Source of the DNA: Castellaniella sp. S9
GTDB lineage: Bacteria > Pseudomonadota > Gammaproteobacteria > Burkholderiales > Burkholderiaceae_B
Length of the DNA: 64,000 nt
Assembly: GCF_027257175.1 (NCBI RefSeq)
Contig: NZ_JAPFGD010000006.1
Location: forward strand, 216,570-280,569
Direction of reading: 5' to 3'
Positions 9,244 through 17,886 of the stretch are shown piece after piece. Positions within the stretch are counted from its first letter, which is position 1. Each line of letters opens with the position of its first letter. The position numbers and the translations under genes are program-made. The notes under the pieces are model-generated. The model worked only from the letters and a program-made list of their open reading frames with translations. It had not been told where the DNA came from and made no database searches.

Positions 9244-10104
9244 ATGTTCTGGATGGGTCTGGTCCTGGCCGTGCTGGCCGTCATCGCGGGATGCTGGAGC
9301 CTGGGTGGACCCTGGGCGCGATGGCGGGCGGCCGATCCCGGCCCGATGTCGCGAGGGGCGTGGATCTGGCCCTGGGTGTGTGCCCTCGAGCCTTGGTGCG
9401 TCTGGCTGGTGTCCTGGCGCATGCGGCGGCGATTCGGTCCGCGCATGCGCCAGGCGGGCGTGGGCGATGCCTGGCGGGTCGAACAGTGGATGGCGTTGCG
9501 CGTGTTGGCCGGCGCGTCGACGGGCATCGGGCTGGGCGCCGCCTGCCTGCTGGCCGGCCTGGATGGGGCCGCGTCGGTGGTGCTGGCGGCCTTGGCGGTG
9601 TTGGGTGGGTCATGGTTGCCGGACCAAGGCCTGCGGCGGCGCACGGCCTCGCGGCTGGCGCGCATGCAGCGCGAGCTGCCCTTCATGCTGGACCTGATGA
9701 CGCTGTGCGTCGAGGCGGGCCTCAGCCTGCATGCGGCCCTGCGCCAGGTGGCCGAGCACGCGCCCCAGGGCCCGCTGCGCCAGAGCCTGCGCGAGGCCTT
9801 GGCGGCCATGCGCGCCGGTGTGGCCCGCGACCGCGCACTGGACCAGTGGGCTCAGGCCTGCATGGTGCCCGCGGTGCGCAGCCTGGTGCTGGCACTGGGC
9901 CAGGCCGATCATCTGGGCATGAGCCTCGGGCCGATCCTGCGGGCGCAGGCGGCCCAGCAGCGCAGCGAACGCTTCCTGCGGGCCGAAAAGCTCGCCCTCG
10001 AGGCGCCCGTCAAGATGCTGTTCCCGATGGTGTTCTGCATTTTCCCCTGCACCTTCCTGGTCATCGGCTTTCCGGTTGCGGTCAAGCTGATGGACATGGC
10101 ATGA
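9244..10104 (+). CDS. tadC: Tad pilus inner-membrane platform protein TadC
   Basis: A 286-residue second F-domain platform protein. The cytoplasmic F-domain motif reads RELPFMLDLMTLCVEAGLSL at about residues 144-163, a hallmark of TadC, and the C-terminus ends in a long hydrophobic helix (MVFCIFPCTFLVIGFPVAV). The start has a GAGGG ribosome site 7 bases upstream, with 10 bp separating it from tadB. Its stop overlaps the DUF192 gene (ATGA). Confidence 0.92.
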   Translation: MFWMGLVLAVLAVIAGCWSLGGPWARWRAADPGPMSRGAWIWPWVCALEPWCVWLVSWRMRRRFGPRMRQAGVGDAWRVEQWMALRVLAGASTGIGLGAACLLAGLDGAASVVLAALAVLGGSWLPDQGLRRRTASRLARMQRELPFMLDLMTLCVEAGLSLHAALRQVAEHAPQGPLRQSLREALAAMRAGVARDRALDQWAQACMVPAVRSLVLALGQADHLGMSLGPILRAQAAQQRSERFLRAEKLALEAPVKMLFPMVFCIFPCTFLVIGFPVAVKLMDMA

Positions 10105-10436
10105 AGGGCGTGCTTCAGGTCCGCGTCGCCCGCGGCGTCCTCGGCCGACTGTACGGCTTGCATGGCTTGCCGCCCGCGGATCCCGGGGTGCCGCGCGCCC
10201 TGGTCCTGCAGCCCTGCCGCGCCGTGCATACGCTAGGCCTGCGCGGCCCGATCGACGTGGTGTTCCTTGGCCCCGGAAACCGCATCCTGCGCCATGTCCC
10301 GAGCCTGCGGCCCAATCGCTGGGCGATCGACTGGCGCGCCCGCGCCGTGGTCGAATTGCCCGCCGGCTATTGCGCCGGCTCGTCCTGGTCCGCCGTGCTG
10401 TCCCAGGCGCTGCGCGATTCGAAGATCATCACGTAG
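10101..10436 (+). CDS. DUF192 family protein
   Basis: A 111-residue DUF192 (COG1430) protein. The recognisable core is LVLQPCRAVHTLGLRGPIDV, then VFLGPGNRIL and AVVELPAGYC. The biochemical role of the family is unknown. The start overlaps the tadC stop by 4 bp, so it is probably translated as the last cistron of the Tad operon. Its last 70 bp overlap the 3' end of the convergent BPSS1780-family gene. Confidence 0.85.
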   Translation: MKGVLQVRVARGVLGRLYGLHGLPPADPGVPRALVLQPCRAVHTLGLRGPIDVVFLGPGNRILRHVPSLRPNRWAIDWRARAVVELPAGYCAGSSWSAVLSQALRDSKIIT

Positions 10437-11167
10437 GCGGGATAAAAGCTGCAATACAGCACGGCGGCCACCAGGATGTTGCCCGGCACCAGGATCCATT
10501 GCAGCAGGCTGGTGGACACGCCCGCCTCGACCAGCATGTCGACCACGGCCTGCATCCCGTAGAACAGCCCGACCCAGCTGAGGGCATACAGCAGAAAGCC
10601 CCATTTGTTGCGCCAGCAGGCCACCATGGAAAAGAACAAGGCGCGGGCCAGCGGGACGCGATGCCAGCCGATCAGCGCGGGCGTGTGCCAGAACAGGGCC
10701 GACAGCAGCAGGTACAGCACGCCGAACACCGCCAGGGGCGCGCGGATGGCCGAGGCCATGGCGGCATAGTCGATCTGGCCCTGGTCGTCGATGGTGCCCG
10801 ACAAGGACGAGACGAAGGGCAGGGTGGCGATCAGGGCCGCCGCGAGGCTGGCGGCCAGGTAGGCCAGGCCCAGGCGCGTCAACCGGCCGGTCACCCCGGG
10901 CGTGCGCAGTGGCTGCAGCCACATGCCGGGCAGCATGCGCACGCCGCGGTCGATGTTGCGGCAGGCGCACAGGGTCAGGAAGGTCAGCAGCGGGGTGAAG
11001 GTGATCAGCGCCAGCTGGCCCAGCAGCGGGATCGCCGAGGCCAGCATGATGACGAAGCTGGTCAGCACGCTCCAGAAGAACATCGCCAGGGGCTGGCGGC
11101 GGAACAGTTCGTAGCCCTGGGCGATCCAGGACCAGCCGGCGGAGACGGGCAATATGGCGGCTTGCAT
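10367..11167 (-). CDS. BPSS1780 family membrane protein
   Basis: A 266-residue multi-pass protein. The N-terminus VSAGWSWIAQGYELFRRQPL followed by a hydrophobic helix is typical of the BPSS1780 family found in betaproteobacteria. About six membrane segments can be counted. There are no catalytic motifs and the function is unknown. It is transcribed leftwards just after thrB (9 bp gap) and probably shares its transcript. The 3' end overlaps DUF192 by 70 bp. Confidence 0.85.
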   Translation of the reverse strand: MQAAILPVSAGWSWIAQGYELFRRQPLAMFFWSVLTSFVIMLASAIPLLGQLALITFTPLLTFLTLCACRNIDRGVRMLPGMWLQPLRTPGVTGRLTRLGLAYLAASLAAALIATLPFVSSLSGTIDDQGQIDYAAMASAIRAPLAVFGVLYLLLSALFWHTPALIGWHRVPLARALFFSMVACWRNKWGFLLYALSWVGLFYGMQAVVDMLVEAGVSTSLLQWILVPGNILVAAVLYCSFYPAYVMIFESRSAWDSTADQDEPAQ

Positions 11168-11176
11168 GGCGGGACT

Positions 11177-12145
11177 TCAGGGTAGTGTGGGGGCGGGCCG
11201 GGTCGTCCGCAGGCGCAGGATACGCTCGAAATGGCGCGGATCGTGCGGTTTGAGGGTCTGGGCCGGGCGCGGCAGGTGGAAATCGTACAGGCGCGAGACC
11301 CAGAAGCGCAGGGCGGCCGCGCGCAGCATGGCGGGCCAGGCCTCGCGCTCCGCCTCGGTGAAAGGGCGCACCTCGTGGTAGGCGCGCAGCCAGGCGTCCA
11401 CGCGCTTGTGGATGAAGGCGCCGGTGGCGCGCTGGATGCACCAATCGTTGACGCTGACTGCCACGTCGAACAGCCAGGTGTCGCAGCCCGCGAAATAAAA
11501 ATCGATGAAGCCGCCCATGTGCGGCGTCTCGTAGGTGCCGTCGAACAGGACGTTGTCGCGAAACAGGTCGCAGTGCGACGGCCCCTCGGGCAGGCGCGCA
11601 TAGACCGGCCCGGCGGCGAATGCGATCTGTTCGTCCAGGCTGCGGTTCAGCAGCTCCGCCTGCTCGCCGCTGAGGAAGGGCTGCAGCCTGGGCGCGGTTT
11701 CGCGCCACCAGGGCAGGCCGCGCAGATTGGGCTGGCGGATGTCGAAATCCCGCCCGGCCAGGTGCGCCTGCGCCAGGGTGCGGCCGGCCAGCGCGCAGTG
11801 CGTGGGGCTGGGTTCCGGTTCGTAGCCGCCCGACAGGCGCGTGACGATGGCCGTGGGCTTGCCGTGCAGTTCGGTGATGCGGGTGCCGTCGCGCAGGGTC
11901 TGCGGCTGGGGCACGGGCACGCCCCGGCCGGCCAGGTGGTGCATGAGCTCGATGTAGAACGGCAGCTGGGCGGCCGTCAGGACCTCGAACAGCGTCAGCA
12001 CGTATTCGCCGCGCGTGGTGTCGAGGAAATAATTGGTGTTCTCGATGCCGGCGGTGATCCCGCGCAGGGCGACGAGTTCGCCCAGGTCATAGCGTTGCAG
12101 CAGTGCCTGCGCGTCGGCGTCGGATACGGGGGTGAATACGGCCAT
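11177..12145 (-). CDS. thrB: Homoserine kinase, type II (APH fold)
   Basis: Phosphorylates L-homoserine on the threonine and methionine branch of aspartate-family synthesis. The 322-residue protein belongs to the aminoglycoside-phosphotransferase fold rather than the GHMP kinases. The start [20 protein letters not shown] and [13 protein letters not shown] (nucleotide loop), the catalytic loop [13 protein letters not shown] and the metal motif [12 protein letters not shown] all match the Pseudomonas/betaproteobacterial ThrB family. Length is normal. It is divergent from dusA, with 126 bp between the starts. Confidence 0.94.
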   Translation of the reverse strand: MAVFTPVSDADAQALLQRYDLGELVALRGITAGIENTNYFLDTTRGEYVLTLFEVLTAAQLPFYIELMHHLAGRGVPVPQPQTLRDGTRITELHGKPTAIVTRLSGGYEPEPSPTHCALAGRTLAQAHLAGRDFDIRQPNLRGLPWWRETAPRLQPFLSGEQAELLNRSLDEQIAFAAGPVYARLPEGPSHCDLFRDNVLFDGTYETPHMGGFIDFYFAGCDTWLFDVAVSVNDWCIQRATGAFIHKRVDAWLRAYHEVRPFTEAEREAWPAMLRAAALRFWVSRLYDFHLPRPAQTLKPHDPRHFERILRLRTTRPAPTLP

Positions 12146-12271
12146 GGAAGATGCGTGCGGCCGCCTGGGGCCGAAAGTGGTCGAACACTGGATTTTAGTC
12201 TACCCGCGCGCCTTGCGTGGGCGCCTGCCGCCCGCACGGTAAAATATGAATTCGTTACCGGAACCTATCGT

Positions 12272-13312
12272 ATGTCCCAGTTGCCCGATGCCGGCGCCGA
12301 GGCGGCACCCTGGCGTCTGTGCGTGGCGCCGATGATCGATGTCACCGACCGCCATTGCCGCTATTTCCACCGCCTGCTGGCCCCCCAGGCCCGCCTGTAT
12401 ACCGAGATGGTCACCACCGGCGCCTTGCTGCATGGCGACGCGGGCCGCCACCTCGACTTCGACGCGGCCGAGCATCCCGTGGCCCTGCAGCTGGGCGGCA
12501 GCGAGCCCGCCGACCTGGCCCATTGCGCGCGGCTGGGCCAGCAATGGGGCTATGACGAGATCAACCTGAACTGTGGCTGCCCGTCCGAGCGGGTGCAGCG
12601 CGGCGCCTTCGGCGCCTGCCTGATGGCCGAGCCGGCCCTCGTGGCCGATTGCGTGCGCGCCATGCGCGACGCGGTCTCGGTGCCGGTCACCGTCAAGCAT
12701 CGCCTGGGGCTGGACTACGACGATTCCTATGGTTTCGTGCGGGACTTCGTCGGCGCCGTGTTCGAGGCCGGCTGCCGCGTGTTCATCGTGCATGCGCGCA
12801 ATGCGGTGCTCAAGGGCCTGTCGCCCAAGGACAACCGGGAAAAGCCGCCGCTGCGCTACGAGGACGCCTTGCGCCTGCGCCGGGATTTTCCCGGGGCGCG
12901 CTTTGTCCTCAACGGCGGCCTGTCGGGCGTGGAGGACAGTCTCGAATGGATGGGGCGGTTCGACGGCGTCATGCTGGGGCGCGCGGCCTGGCACCATCCG
13001 GACGTCCTGTCCGAACTGAATCGACGGATTGCGCCCGACCAGGCCATTCTCCCGCCCGAGCAGGTCCTCGAGGCCTTTGCCGGCTATGCCGCGCGCCGGG
13101 TGGCGGACGGCGCGCCCCTGCACATCGTGCTGCGTGGCATATTGGGTTGGCGCGCCGGATTGCCGGGTGCGCGCCGGTGGCGGCGCATCCTGTCGGATAC
13201 GGCGGCTTTGCGTGCCGAGGGGCCCGCGATCCTGCGGCGTGCCTGGGCCGAACTGGGCCCCGATCAGGCCTTGCTTTGTTCGGCGGGGTCCGCGGGCCAG
13301 TCGCGGATGTAG
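12272..13312 (+). CDS. dusA: tRNA-dihydrouridine(20/20a) synthase DusA
   Basis: A 346-residue flavin enzyme that reduces U20/U20a in the tRNA D-loop. Family blocks are clear: VAPMIDVTDRHCRYFHRLL near the start, NLNCGCPSERVQ, the catalytic cysteine in GAFGACLM, VKHRLGLDY, and VHARNAVLKGLSPKDNREKP, which is specific to DusA. The ATG at 12272 gives the conserved start; the open frame to its left is antisense to thrB. A TAAAAT -10-like box lies at 12240-12245. The last 49 bp overlap the convergent CBS gene. Confidence 0.94.
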   Translation: MSQLPDAGAEAAPWRLCVAPMIDVTDRHCRYFHRLLAPQARLYTEMVTTGALLHGDAGRHLDFDAAEHPVALQLGGSEPADLAHCARLGQQWGYDEINLNCGCPSERVQRGAFGACLMAEPALVADCVRAMRDAVSVPVTVKHRLGLDYDDSYGFVRDFVGAVFEAGCRVFIVHARNAVLKGLSPKDNREKPPLRYEDALRLRRDFPGARFVLNGGLSGVEDSLEWMGRFDGVMLGRAAWHHPDVLSELNRRIAPDQAILPPEQVLEAFAGYAARRVADGAPLHIVLRGILGWRAGLPGARRWRRILSDTAALRAEGPAILRRAWAELGPDQALLCSAGSAGQSRM

Positions 13313-13725
13313 GCCTTGAGCATGTCGTTTTCGAACTGCTGCGCCTCGACGATGGCGCGCGCCATGTCGTAGAACGAGATCACGCCCATCAGGGTGGGGC
13401 CGTCCATGACCGGGATATAGCGGGCGTGTTTGTCCAGCATCAGGCGCTGGACCTCGTCGGCGTCGGTGTTGGGCGTGACGCTGACCGGGGCATCGTCCAT
13501 GATGCTGCGCACCGTGAAGTCGCCGGCCTCGCCGTCGTGGGCGTGGAAATGGCGAATGATTTCGCGGAACGTCAGCATGCCGACCAACTGGCCGTGCTCC
13601 ATGATGACGAGCGAGCCGATGTCGAATTGGCTCATGGATTCGATCGCCTGGCGCACCGGCATGTCCGGCGAGCCCGTATACAGAGTGTGCCCCTTGACAC
13701 GCAGGATTTCGTTGACTTTGAGCAT
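13264..13725 (-). CDS. Tandem CBS-domain protein
   Basis: A 153-residue protein built of two CBS motifs (about residues 8-65 and 72-130), which together make one adenosyl-ligand-binding Bateman module. Conserved stretches include DIGSLVIMEHGQLVGMLTFREI and HARYIPVMDGPTLMGVISFYD. There is no attached catalytic domain, so it is likely a stand-alone energy or stress sensor. It lies just downstream of yihY on the same strand, and its 3' end overlaps dusA by 49 bp. Confidence 0.9.
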   Translation of the reverse strand: MLKVNEILRVKGHTLYTGSPDMPVRQAIESMSQFDIGSLVIMEHGQLVGMLTFREIIRHFHAHDGEAGDFTVRSIMDDAPVSVTPNTDADEVQRLMLDKHARYIPVMDGPTLMGVISFYDMARAIVEAQQFENDMLKAYIRDWPADPAEQSKA

Positions 13726-13755
13726 GGTGTCGTCCCTCGCTTGCCGCTCAGTGAT

Positions 13756-15015
13756 TCACTTTTCGGTATTTTGCATCATCGTACCGGTTTCCGGTAGGAA
13801 ATCCAGGAACAGGCGCTCGAGAGTGGGGGGGCGTCCCGCCAGGGTGGCCGACAGCGCCTCGGCGATCTGCGGGGTGAGGCCCTCCTGGGCGCGATCGATG
13901 AGCAGGCGATTGAGGACCGGCCCCAGGTCGGCCTGGTCCGGATCGCATGACAGCACCCACAGGTCGGCGTCCTGCGCGGGCACCACGTAGCCCAGGTCCC
14001 GCAGGGCGCGCAGGGTCTGGTGCAGGGCGTCCGGGTGCGCGTTCAGGCGTTGTTCCAGGAAATTGAGGCTGCGCCCCGGCGGCGTGCCGCCGCGTGCGCG
14101 CCACAGGATGTGCAGGATGTGGATGGCGTCGACCAGGGGCGCGCCTGGCCGCCTGAGGACCGCCCAGCGCCGATGGCGCAGGGCGGGCAGCAGCGAGGCC
14201 ACCATGGCGCCCATCAGCACGACCAGCCACGACAGATAGATCCACAACAGAAAGATCGGCAGCGTGGCGAAGGCGCCGTAGATGACGGTGTAGGAGGGAA
14301 AGCGCGTCAGGTACCAGGTAAAGCCGCCCTTCATGATGGCCAGGATGATCGCCGTGCCCGCGCCGCCCATGAGTGCGTCGCGCCACCGCACGCGGCAGTT
14401 GGGGACGAAGACGAACAGCGCGGTGAATCCCAGTGCCGAGATCACCACTGGTACGACGTTCAGCAGCAGGCTGAGCCAGTCGGGCAGTTGGCCGATGTAG
14501 CCGAGGGACTCGCGCGCCAGCACTGTCGTGGCCCAGAGGCTGGCCCCCGTGAGGATGGGCCCCAGCGAGATGATCGCCCAGTAGACCAGCAGGCGCTGGC
14601 GCAGCGGGCGCTGTTTTTCCACGCGCCAGATCTCGTTGAAGGCCTCGTCGATCGTCATGATCAGCATGATCGAGGTCACCATCAGGAACACCCCGCCCAC
14701 TGCCGTCAGCCCGGAGGCCTGCGCGGCGAACTGGTTCAGGTAGCTCATGATGGTGTCCGAGAACGACGGCGGCAGCAGGCTTTCGCTGAGGAAAGTCTCG
14801 AGCGCCACGCGGAACTCGGAAAACAGCGGGAAGGCGGTGAACAGCGACAGCACCACCGCCAGCAGCGGCACGATGGCCAGCACCGTCGTGAACGTCAGGC
14901 TGGATGCCGCGCGCGTGAGTTTCTTTTCACCGGCGTATTCCAGCGTGAACCGCAGGATGTCCATGGCGCGGGCGCGCGCGTCGGTGGACGGGGAGGGATC
15001 CGGGGATGTCTTCAT
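13756..15015 (-). CDS. YihY/virulence factor BrkB family membrane protein
   Basis: A 419-residue inner-membrane protein of the YihY/BrkB (UPF0761) family, formerly mislabelled ribonuclease BN. The diagnostic N-terminal block is LTRAASSLTFTTVLAIVPLL, followed by about six membrane helices and the YGAFATLPIFLLWIYLSW segment. The C-terminal 130 residues are cytoplasmic and winged-helix-like. The biochemical function is not established. It is divergent from the DUF2069 gene with a 38 bp gap. Confidence 0.9.
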   Translation of the reverse strand: MKTSPDPSPSTDARARAMDILRFTLEYAGEKKLTRAASSLTFTTVLAIVPLLAVVLSLFTAFPLFSEFRVALETFLSESLLPPSFSDTIMSYLNQFAAQASGLTAVGGVFLMVTSIMLIMTIDEAFNEIWRVEKQRPLRQRLLVYWAIISLGPILTGASLWATTVLARESLGYIGQLPDWLSLLLNVVPVVISALGFTALFVFVPNCRVRWRDALMGGAGTAIILAIMKGGFTWYLTRFPSYTVIYGAFATLPIFLLWIYLSWLVVLMGAMVASLLPALRHRRWAVLRRPGAPLVDAIHILHILWRARGGTPPGRSLNFLEQRLNAHPDALHQTLRALRDLGYVVPAQDADLWVLSCDPDQADLGPVLNRLLIDRAQEGLTPQIAEALSATLAGRPPTLERLFLDFLPETGTMMQNTEK

Positions 15016-15053
15016 GGTCGGCCGGATAATGGGTTTCGAGTCATAATAACAGC

Positions 15054-15419
15054 ATGAAAGTCGAGCTCAGCGCCAAGTTGCACTGGATGGCCGTGGCCTG
15101 CCTGGCCGCCCTGATCATTCTGTGCGTCGGATGGGAATTGTGGTGGGCGCCCTTGCGGCCAGGCGGGTCGCTGCTGGCCTTGAAGGCCGTGCCTCTGTTG
15201 TTCGCCGTGCGCGGCGTGCTCAAGGGCAGCCTCTACACCATGCAATGGACCGCGATGCTCAGCCTGCTCTACCTGATGGAGGGGCTGGTGCGCGCCTGGT
15301 CAGACCTGCAGCCGGTCTCCGCCGCGCTGGCGGGGCTGGAGGCCGCGCTCGCCCTCGGACTGTACCTCGGCGCCATTTTCTACGTGCGCCCGGCCAAGCA
15401 GGCGGCCCGCCATGGATAA
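15054..15419 (+). CDS. DUF2069 family membrane protein
   Basis: A 121-residue protein with four hydrophobic segments matching the DUF2069 family (about residues 10-28, 37-55, 62-80 and 88-110; LKAVPLLFAVRGVLKGSLYT is a recognisable block). Function unknown. Its 3' end overlaps selO by 8 bp in another frame, suggesting co-translation. Confidence 0.82.
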   Translation: MKVELSAKLHWMAVACLAALIILCVGWELWWAPLRPGGSLLALKAVPLLFAVRGVLKGSLYTMQWTAMLSLLYLMEGLVRAWSDLQPVSAALAGLEAALALGLYLGAIFYVRPAKQAARHG

Positions 15420-16884
15420 GTGGCTGGCGGGGCTGCGGATCGGCAATTCCTTCGCGGACTTGCCCGAGGCGTTCTACTCGCGCGTTTCGCCGATGCCGCC
15501 GGGCGCGCCGCGCCTGTTGCACGCGAACCCGGACGTGGCCCGTTTGCTGGGCCTGGACGAGGACGTGCTGCAGTCCGCCGACTTTCTTGCCTTGTGCGCC
15601 GGGCAGATCCCGCTGCCCGGCGGGCAGACGATCGCCACCGTGTACAGCGGCCACCAGTTCGGCGTCTGGGCCGGCCAGCTGGGTGACGGGCGCGCGCATC
15701 TGCTGGGCGAGATCCACGGTCCCACGGGCGCATGGGAGATCCAGCTCAAGGGCTCGGGCCGCACGCCCTATGCGCGCATGGGCGACGGGCGCGCCGTGCT
15801 GCGCTCCAGCGTGCGCGAGTACCTGGCCAGCGAGGCCATGGCGGGCCTCGGGATCCCGACCACGCGCGCCCTGGCCCTGGTGGTCTCGGACGATCCCGTC
15901 TACCGTGAAACCGTCGAGACCGCCGCCGTGGTGACGCGGGTGTCGCCCAGTTTCCTGCGTTTCGGCCATTTCGAGCATTGGGGCCATACGCACGCGCGCC
16001 AGAAGGCCTTGCTGGACCATGCGGTGGATCGTTTCTTTCCCGAGTGCCGCCAGGCGGGCGAGGGGCCGGACGACACGCCGGCGATCACCCTGGCGTTCCT
16101 GCGCGAGGTGGTGCGGCGCACTGCGGTTCTGATCGCCCACTGGCAACTGGCGGGTTTCTGCCACGGTGTGATGAACACCGACAATATGTCCATCCTGGGG
16201 CTGACCCTGGACTACGGGCCCTATGGCTTCATGGACCGGTTCAATGCGCGCCACATCTGCAATCATACGGATACCGGCGGGCGCTATGCCTGGAATGCGC
16301 AGCCCGCCGTGGCGCACTGGAACCTCTATCGCCTGGCCGGCAGCCTGATGGTGCTCGGTTGCGACGGCGAGTCCTTGCAGGACTGCATCAAGCCCTTCGA
16401 GGCCGAGTTCCTGGGGGCGTTCCATCAAGGCCTGGCGCGCAAGTTCGGCTTGCGCGATTGGCGCGAGGGCGACGGCGAACTGGCCGATGCCTGGTGGTCC
16501 CTGCTGCACGAGCAATCCGCCGATTTCACCTTGGCGTTCCGGCACCTGGCCGATGCGGACGAGGCGCCCGAGGCGTTCCTGGCGCTGTTCGCGGATCCCG
16601 CCGCGGCGCAGGCCTGGCTGGAGCGCTATCGCGCGCGCCTGGCCGCGCAGGACTGGGACGCCCTCGCGCGGCGCGCCGACATGCGGCGCGCAAACCCGCT
16701 GTATGTGCTGCGCAACCATCTGGCCCAGCGCGCCATCGAGGCGGCGCAGCACGGCGACGCCTCGGAGATCGACCGCCTGCTGTCCCTGCTGCGCGATCCG
16801 TACACCGAACGGCCCGGCATGGCGGATTATGCGGCGCCGCCGCCGACGGGCGCGCCGGCCGTCGCGGTCAGTTGTTCGTCCTGA
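15412..16884 (+). CDS. selO: Protein adenylyltransferase SelO (YdiU/UPF0061)
   Basis: A 490-residue pseudokinase-fold enzyme that in studied members transfers AMP from ATP to hydroxyl side chains of redox proteins. Family landmarks are GVWAGQLGDGRA, IQLKGSGRTPYARMGDGRAV, RSSVREYLASEAM, the catalytic-loop region HGVMNTDNMSILGLTLDYGP, and the C-terminal VSCSS with its conserved redox cysteine. Full length. The start lies 8 bp inside the DUF2069 gene. Confidence 0.94.
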   Translation: MDKWLAGLRIGNSFADLPEAFYSRVSPMPPGAPRLLHANPDVARLLGLDEDVLQSADFLALCAGQIPLPGGQTIATVYSGHQFGVWAGQLGDGRAHLLGEIHGPTGAWEIQLKGSGRTPYARMGDGRAVLRSSVREYLASEAMAGLGIPTTRALALVVSDDPVYRETVETAAVVTRVSPSFLRFGHFEHWGHTHARQKALLDHAVDRFFPECRQAGEGPDDTPAITLAFLREVVRRTAVLIAHWQLAGFCHGVMNTDNMSILGLTLDYGPYGFMDRFNARHICNHTDTGGRYAWNAQPAVAHWNLYRLAGSLMVLGCDGESLQDCIKPFEAEFLGAFHQGLARKFGLRDWREGDGELADAWWSLLHEQSADFTLAFRHLADADEAPEAFLALFADPAAAQAWLERYRARLAAQDWDALARRADMRRANPLYVLRNHLAQRAIEAAQHGDASEIDRLLSLLRDPYTERPGMADYAAPPPTGAPAVAVSCSS

Positions 16885-16908
16885 AGGTCACCTCACAAGG
16901 AGTCTCCG

Positions 16909-17886
16909 ATGTCCCGTTCCGTGGTCCTGGCGTATCGCGAATTGCCGCCCGACCAATTGGCCCGCCTGCGCGCCGAACACGAGGTGATCCAGGCCGATCC
17001 CTTCCTGCCCGGTCAGGAGGCGGCTTTTTTCGAGGCCCTGGGCCGGGCCTCGGGCATGATCGGCGCCTTGTACCCGGTGGGGGCGGACCTGCTGGCGCGG
17101 GCGCCGGCCTTGCGGGTCGTGTCCTCGATATCGGTGGGCGTGGATGCTTACGACCAGGAGGCGCTGGCCGAACGCGATATCGTGCTGTGCCATACCCCCC
17201 GGGTGCTGGATGAGACGGTCGCCGACCTCTTGATGGGCATGGTGCTGGCCATGGGGCGCCGCATTCACGAACTGGCCGACCATGTGCGCGCGGGCCAGTG
17301 GGACGGCAACGTGGGGCCGGCGCTTTTTGGCTGGGACGTGCATGGCAAGACCCTGGGCGTGCTGGGCTATGGGCGCATCGGGCACGCGGTGGCGCGCCGC
17401 GCCGCGCTGGGGTTCGGGATGCCGGTGTTGTACTGCGCGCGCTCGCCGCGCGACAGCGGCCTGCCCGAGGGCGCCGCGCGGCAGGTGCAGCTGCCCGAGC
17501 TGCTGAGCGAATCCGATTTCCTGGTGGTGGTCCTGCCGCTCAGCGGCGAGACCCGCGGCCTGCTGGGCGAGGCCGAGTTCGCCCGCATGAAGCCCGGCGC
17601 CTTTCTGATCAATGGCGGCCGCGGCGCGGTCCTGCAGGAGGACGCCCTGATCCGCGCCCTGGACGAGGGCAAGCTGCGGGGGGCGGCGCTGGACGTCTTC
17701 GCCACCGAACCGCTGCCGCTCGATTCGCCGCTGCGCACGCACCCCAAGGTGCTGCCCCTGCCGCACGTGGGCTCGGCCACCCACGAGACCCGCCATGCGA
17801 TGGCGGAAATGGCCACCAGCAACCTGCTCATGGCGCTGCGCGGCGAAACGCCCCTGGCGGCATATCCGCTCCGCCGCCGATCCTGA
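16909..17886 (+). CDS. D-isomer 2-hydroxyacid dehydrogenase (GhrB/gluconate 2-dehydrogenase-like)
   Basis: A 325-residue NAD(P)H-dependent dehydrogenase. The Rossmann motif is LGVLGYGRIGHAVARRAA. The substrate Arg is in VGVDAY/NGGRGAVL context, the acid is in FATEP, and the catalytic His is in LPHVGSATHETR. The subgroup with SISVGVDAYD and HTPRVLDETVADL resembles glyoxylate/hydroxypyruvate or 2-ketogluconate reductases, but substrate cannot be fixed here. A good ribosome site (AAGGAG) precedes the ATG. The 3' 59 bp overlap the convergent EAL gene. Confidence 0.9.
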   Translation: MSRSVVLAYRELPPDQLARLRAEHEVIQADPFLPGQEAAFFEALGRASGMIGALYPVGADLLARAPALRVVSSISVGVDAYDQEALAERDIVLCHTPRVLDETVADLLMGMVLAMGRRIHELADHVRAGQWDGNVGPALFGWDVHGKTLGVLGYGRIGHAVARRAALGFGMPVLYCARSPRDSGLPEGAARQVQLPELLSESDFLVVVLPLSGETRGLLGEAEFARMKPGAFLINGGRGAVLQEDALIRALDEGKLRGAALDVFATEPLPLDSPLRTHPKVLPLPHVGSATHETRHAMAEMATSNLLMALRGETPLAAYPLRRRS

